Below are positions 63,455-64,000 of a stretch of DNA of 64,000 nucleotides, piece after piece. Every line of letters starts with the position of its first letter. The first letter of the stretch is position 1. Origin of the DNA: Ga0077555 sp041397775 (GTDB lineage: Bacteria; Pseudomonadota; Alphaproteobacteria; Rhizobiales; Hyphomicrobiaceae); the NCBI GenBank assembly GCA_041397775.1, contig JAWKWB010000004.1, positions 310,001 to 374,000 on the forward strand, in the 5' to 3' direction. A program made the translations under genes and the position numbers. The notes below the pieces were generated by a model that was not told the origin of the DNA, did no database searches, and was given only the letters and a program-made list of their open reading frames with translations.

Positions 63455-64000
63455 TCAAAACAGGAAATACCGCTGCGCCATGGGTAGCACTTTCGCCGGC
63501 TCGCAGACCAGTAGCTCACCGTCCGCGCGCACCTCGTAGGTTTCCGGATCGATCTGGATGTCGGGCGTGGCGCCGTTGTGGATCATGGACCGCTTGGAGA
63601 TGCCGCCGCGCACGTTCTCGACCGCCACGAGCTGCTTGGCGAGGCCAAGCCGCTGCGCGAGCCGCCCCTGGATGGCCGTCCTCGAGGTGAAGGTGAACGA
63701 GGTGGCCGAGACCGCACGCCCGTAGGCGCCGAACATCGGGCGGTAGTGCACGGGCTGCGGGGTGGGGATCGAGGCATTGGGATCGCCCATCGGGGCGGCC
63801 ACGATGGTGCCGCCCTTGACGATGCAATCGGGTTTCACGCCGAAGAAGGCCGGGTTCCAAAGCACGAGATCGGCGAGCTTGCCTGCTTCGATCGAGCCGA
63901 TATGGGCACTGACGCCATGGGCGATGGCGGGGTTGATCGTGTACTTGGCGATATAGCGCCTGGCGCGGAAGTTGTCGTTGCCGTTGCCCTTGTCCTCCGG
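63455..64000 (-). CDS. ureC: Urease subunit alpha UreC (C-terminal part)
   Basis: The C-terminal ~181 codons of UreC are in the window; the gene continues beyond base 64000. RRYIAKYTINPAIAHGVSAHIGSIEAGKLADLVLW followed by PAFFGVKPDCIVKGGTIVAAPMGDPNASIPTPQPVHYRPMFG is the conserved end of the catalytic domain. The terminal segment RADGELLVCEPAKVLPMAQRYFLF matches the family end. It hydrolyses urea with a dinuclear nickel site; the nickel ligands lie outside the window. The following genes in the same operon are an ABM protein, a membrane protein, ureE, ureF and ureG. Confidence 0.95.
   Translation of the reverse strand, partial: PEDKGNGNDNFRARRYIAKYTINPAIAHGVSAHIGSIEAGKLADLVLWNPAFFGVKPDCIVKGGTIVAAPMGDPNASIPTPQPVHYRPMFGAYGRAVSATSFTFTSRTAIQGRLAQRLGLAKQLVAVENVRGGISKRSMIHNGATPDIQIDPETYEVRADGELLVCEPAKVLPMAQRYFLF

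Noticed and set aside
1..64000. CRISPR arrays, prophage or insertion-sequence genes
   Set aside because: No regularly spaced repeats, transposase, integrase or structural phage gene was found on either strand.

Overview
The window is a high-GC, densely coded chromosomal segment with no phage, insertion-sequence or CRISPR signature. Gene content and order point to an alphaproteobacterium. The run sppA-ihfB-lapA-trpF-trpB-trpA-accD-folC-trxA, then addA-addB, a MurU-type nucleotidyltransferase, a TsaE-AmgK fusion, a PAS histidine kinase and ahcY is a conserved neighbourhood of Rhizobiales and relatives. The mixture of BKACE, FAH-family, NDP-forming acyl-CoA ligase and fused indolepyruvate oxidoreductase genes suggests a metabolically versatile soil or water organism. 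I cannot name the genus.

Layout. 1-1784: end of an rRNA pseudouridine synthase, rsmD (frameshifted) and an EamA exporter. 1822-7057: a phospho-signalling island, with a PP2C phosphatase and two FHA membrane-associated proteins divergent from a Ser/Thr kinase that carries a WD40 propeller behind one membrane helix. A 540-base repeat-rich spacer lies between the two arms. 7145-11188: 3-hydroxyacyl-CoA-type dehydrogenase plus BKACE (carnitine-like beta-keto acid cleavage), an SDR and a secreted GH114-like protein. 11325-13302: def and fmt, held apart by a block of palindromic repeats. 13304-17083: an MFS/FAH/NTF2-like catabolic operon with a divergent GntR regulator. 17192-25979: hydrolase, sppA, ihfB, lapA, trpFBA, accD, folC, trxA. 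26112-29303: a lower-GC insert with a TPR-methyltransferase and an AraC regulator. 29338-42644: AddAB repair nuclease (addB with an in-frame amber codon), cell-wall recycling (AmgK/MurU), tRNA modification (TsaE), a sensor kinase and ahcY with a clear terminator and a clear operator-like palindrome. 43175-50560: M15 peptidase, solute-binding-like protein, MetE-like protein, PrpE, and a membrane-bound spermidine synthase-like protein. 50637-60541: fused IorA/IorB-type oxidoreductase, Pcm, tRNA-Val(GAC), bactofilin, NDP-forming acyl-CoA ligase, 3-hydroxyacyl-CoA dehydrogenase. 60672-64000: the distal half of a urease operon (ureC end, two non-urease genes, ureE, ureF in two frames, ureG).

Three genes that should be intact are each broken by one small lesion: rsmD (one-base frameshift), addB (one TAG) and ureF (one-base frameshift at a GTGA junction). 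This may reflect base-level assembly error, real decay, or recoding, and should be settled before the gene list is used.

The most unusual non-coding structures are two adjacent, inverted, imperfect palindromes at 4395-4560 that share an architecture but differ by paired base changes, and a REP-like family with four copies (4572, 11871, 12236, 12295).
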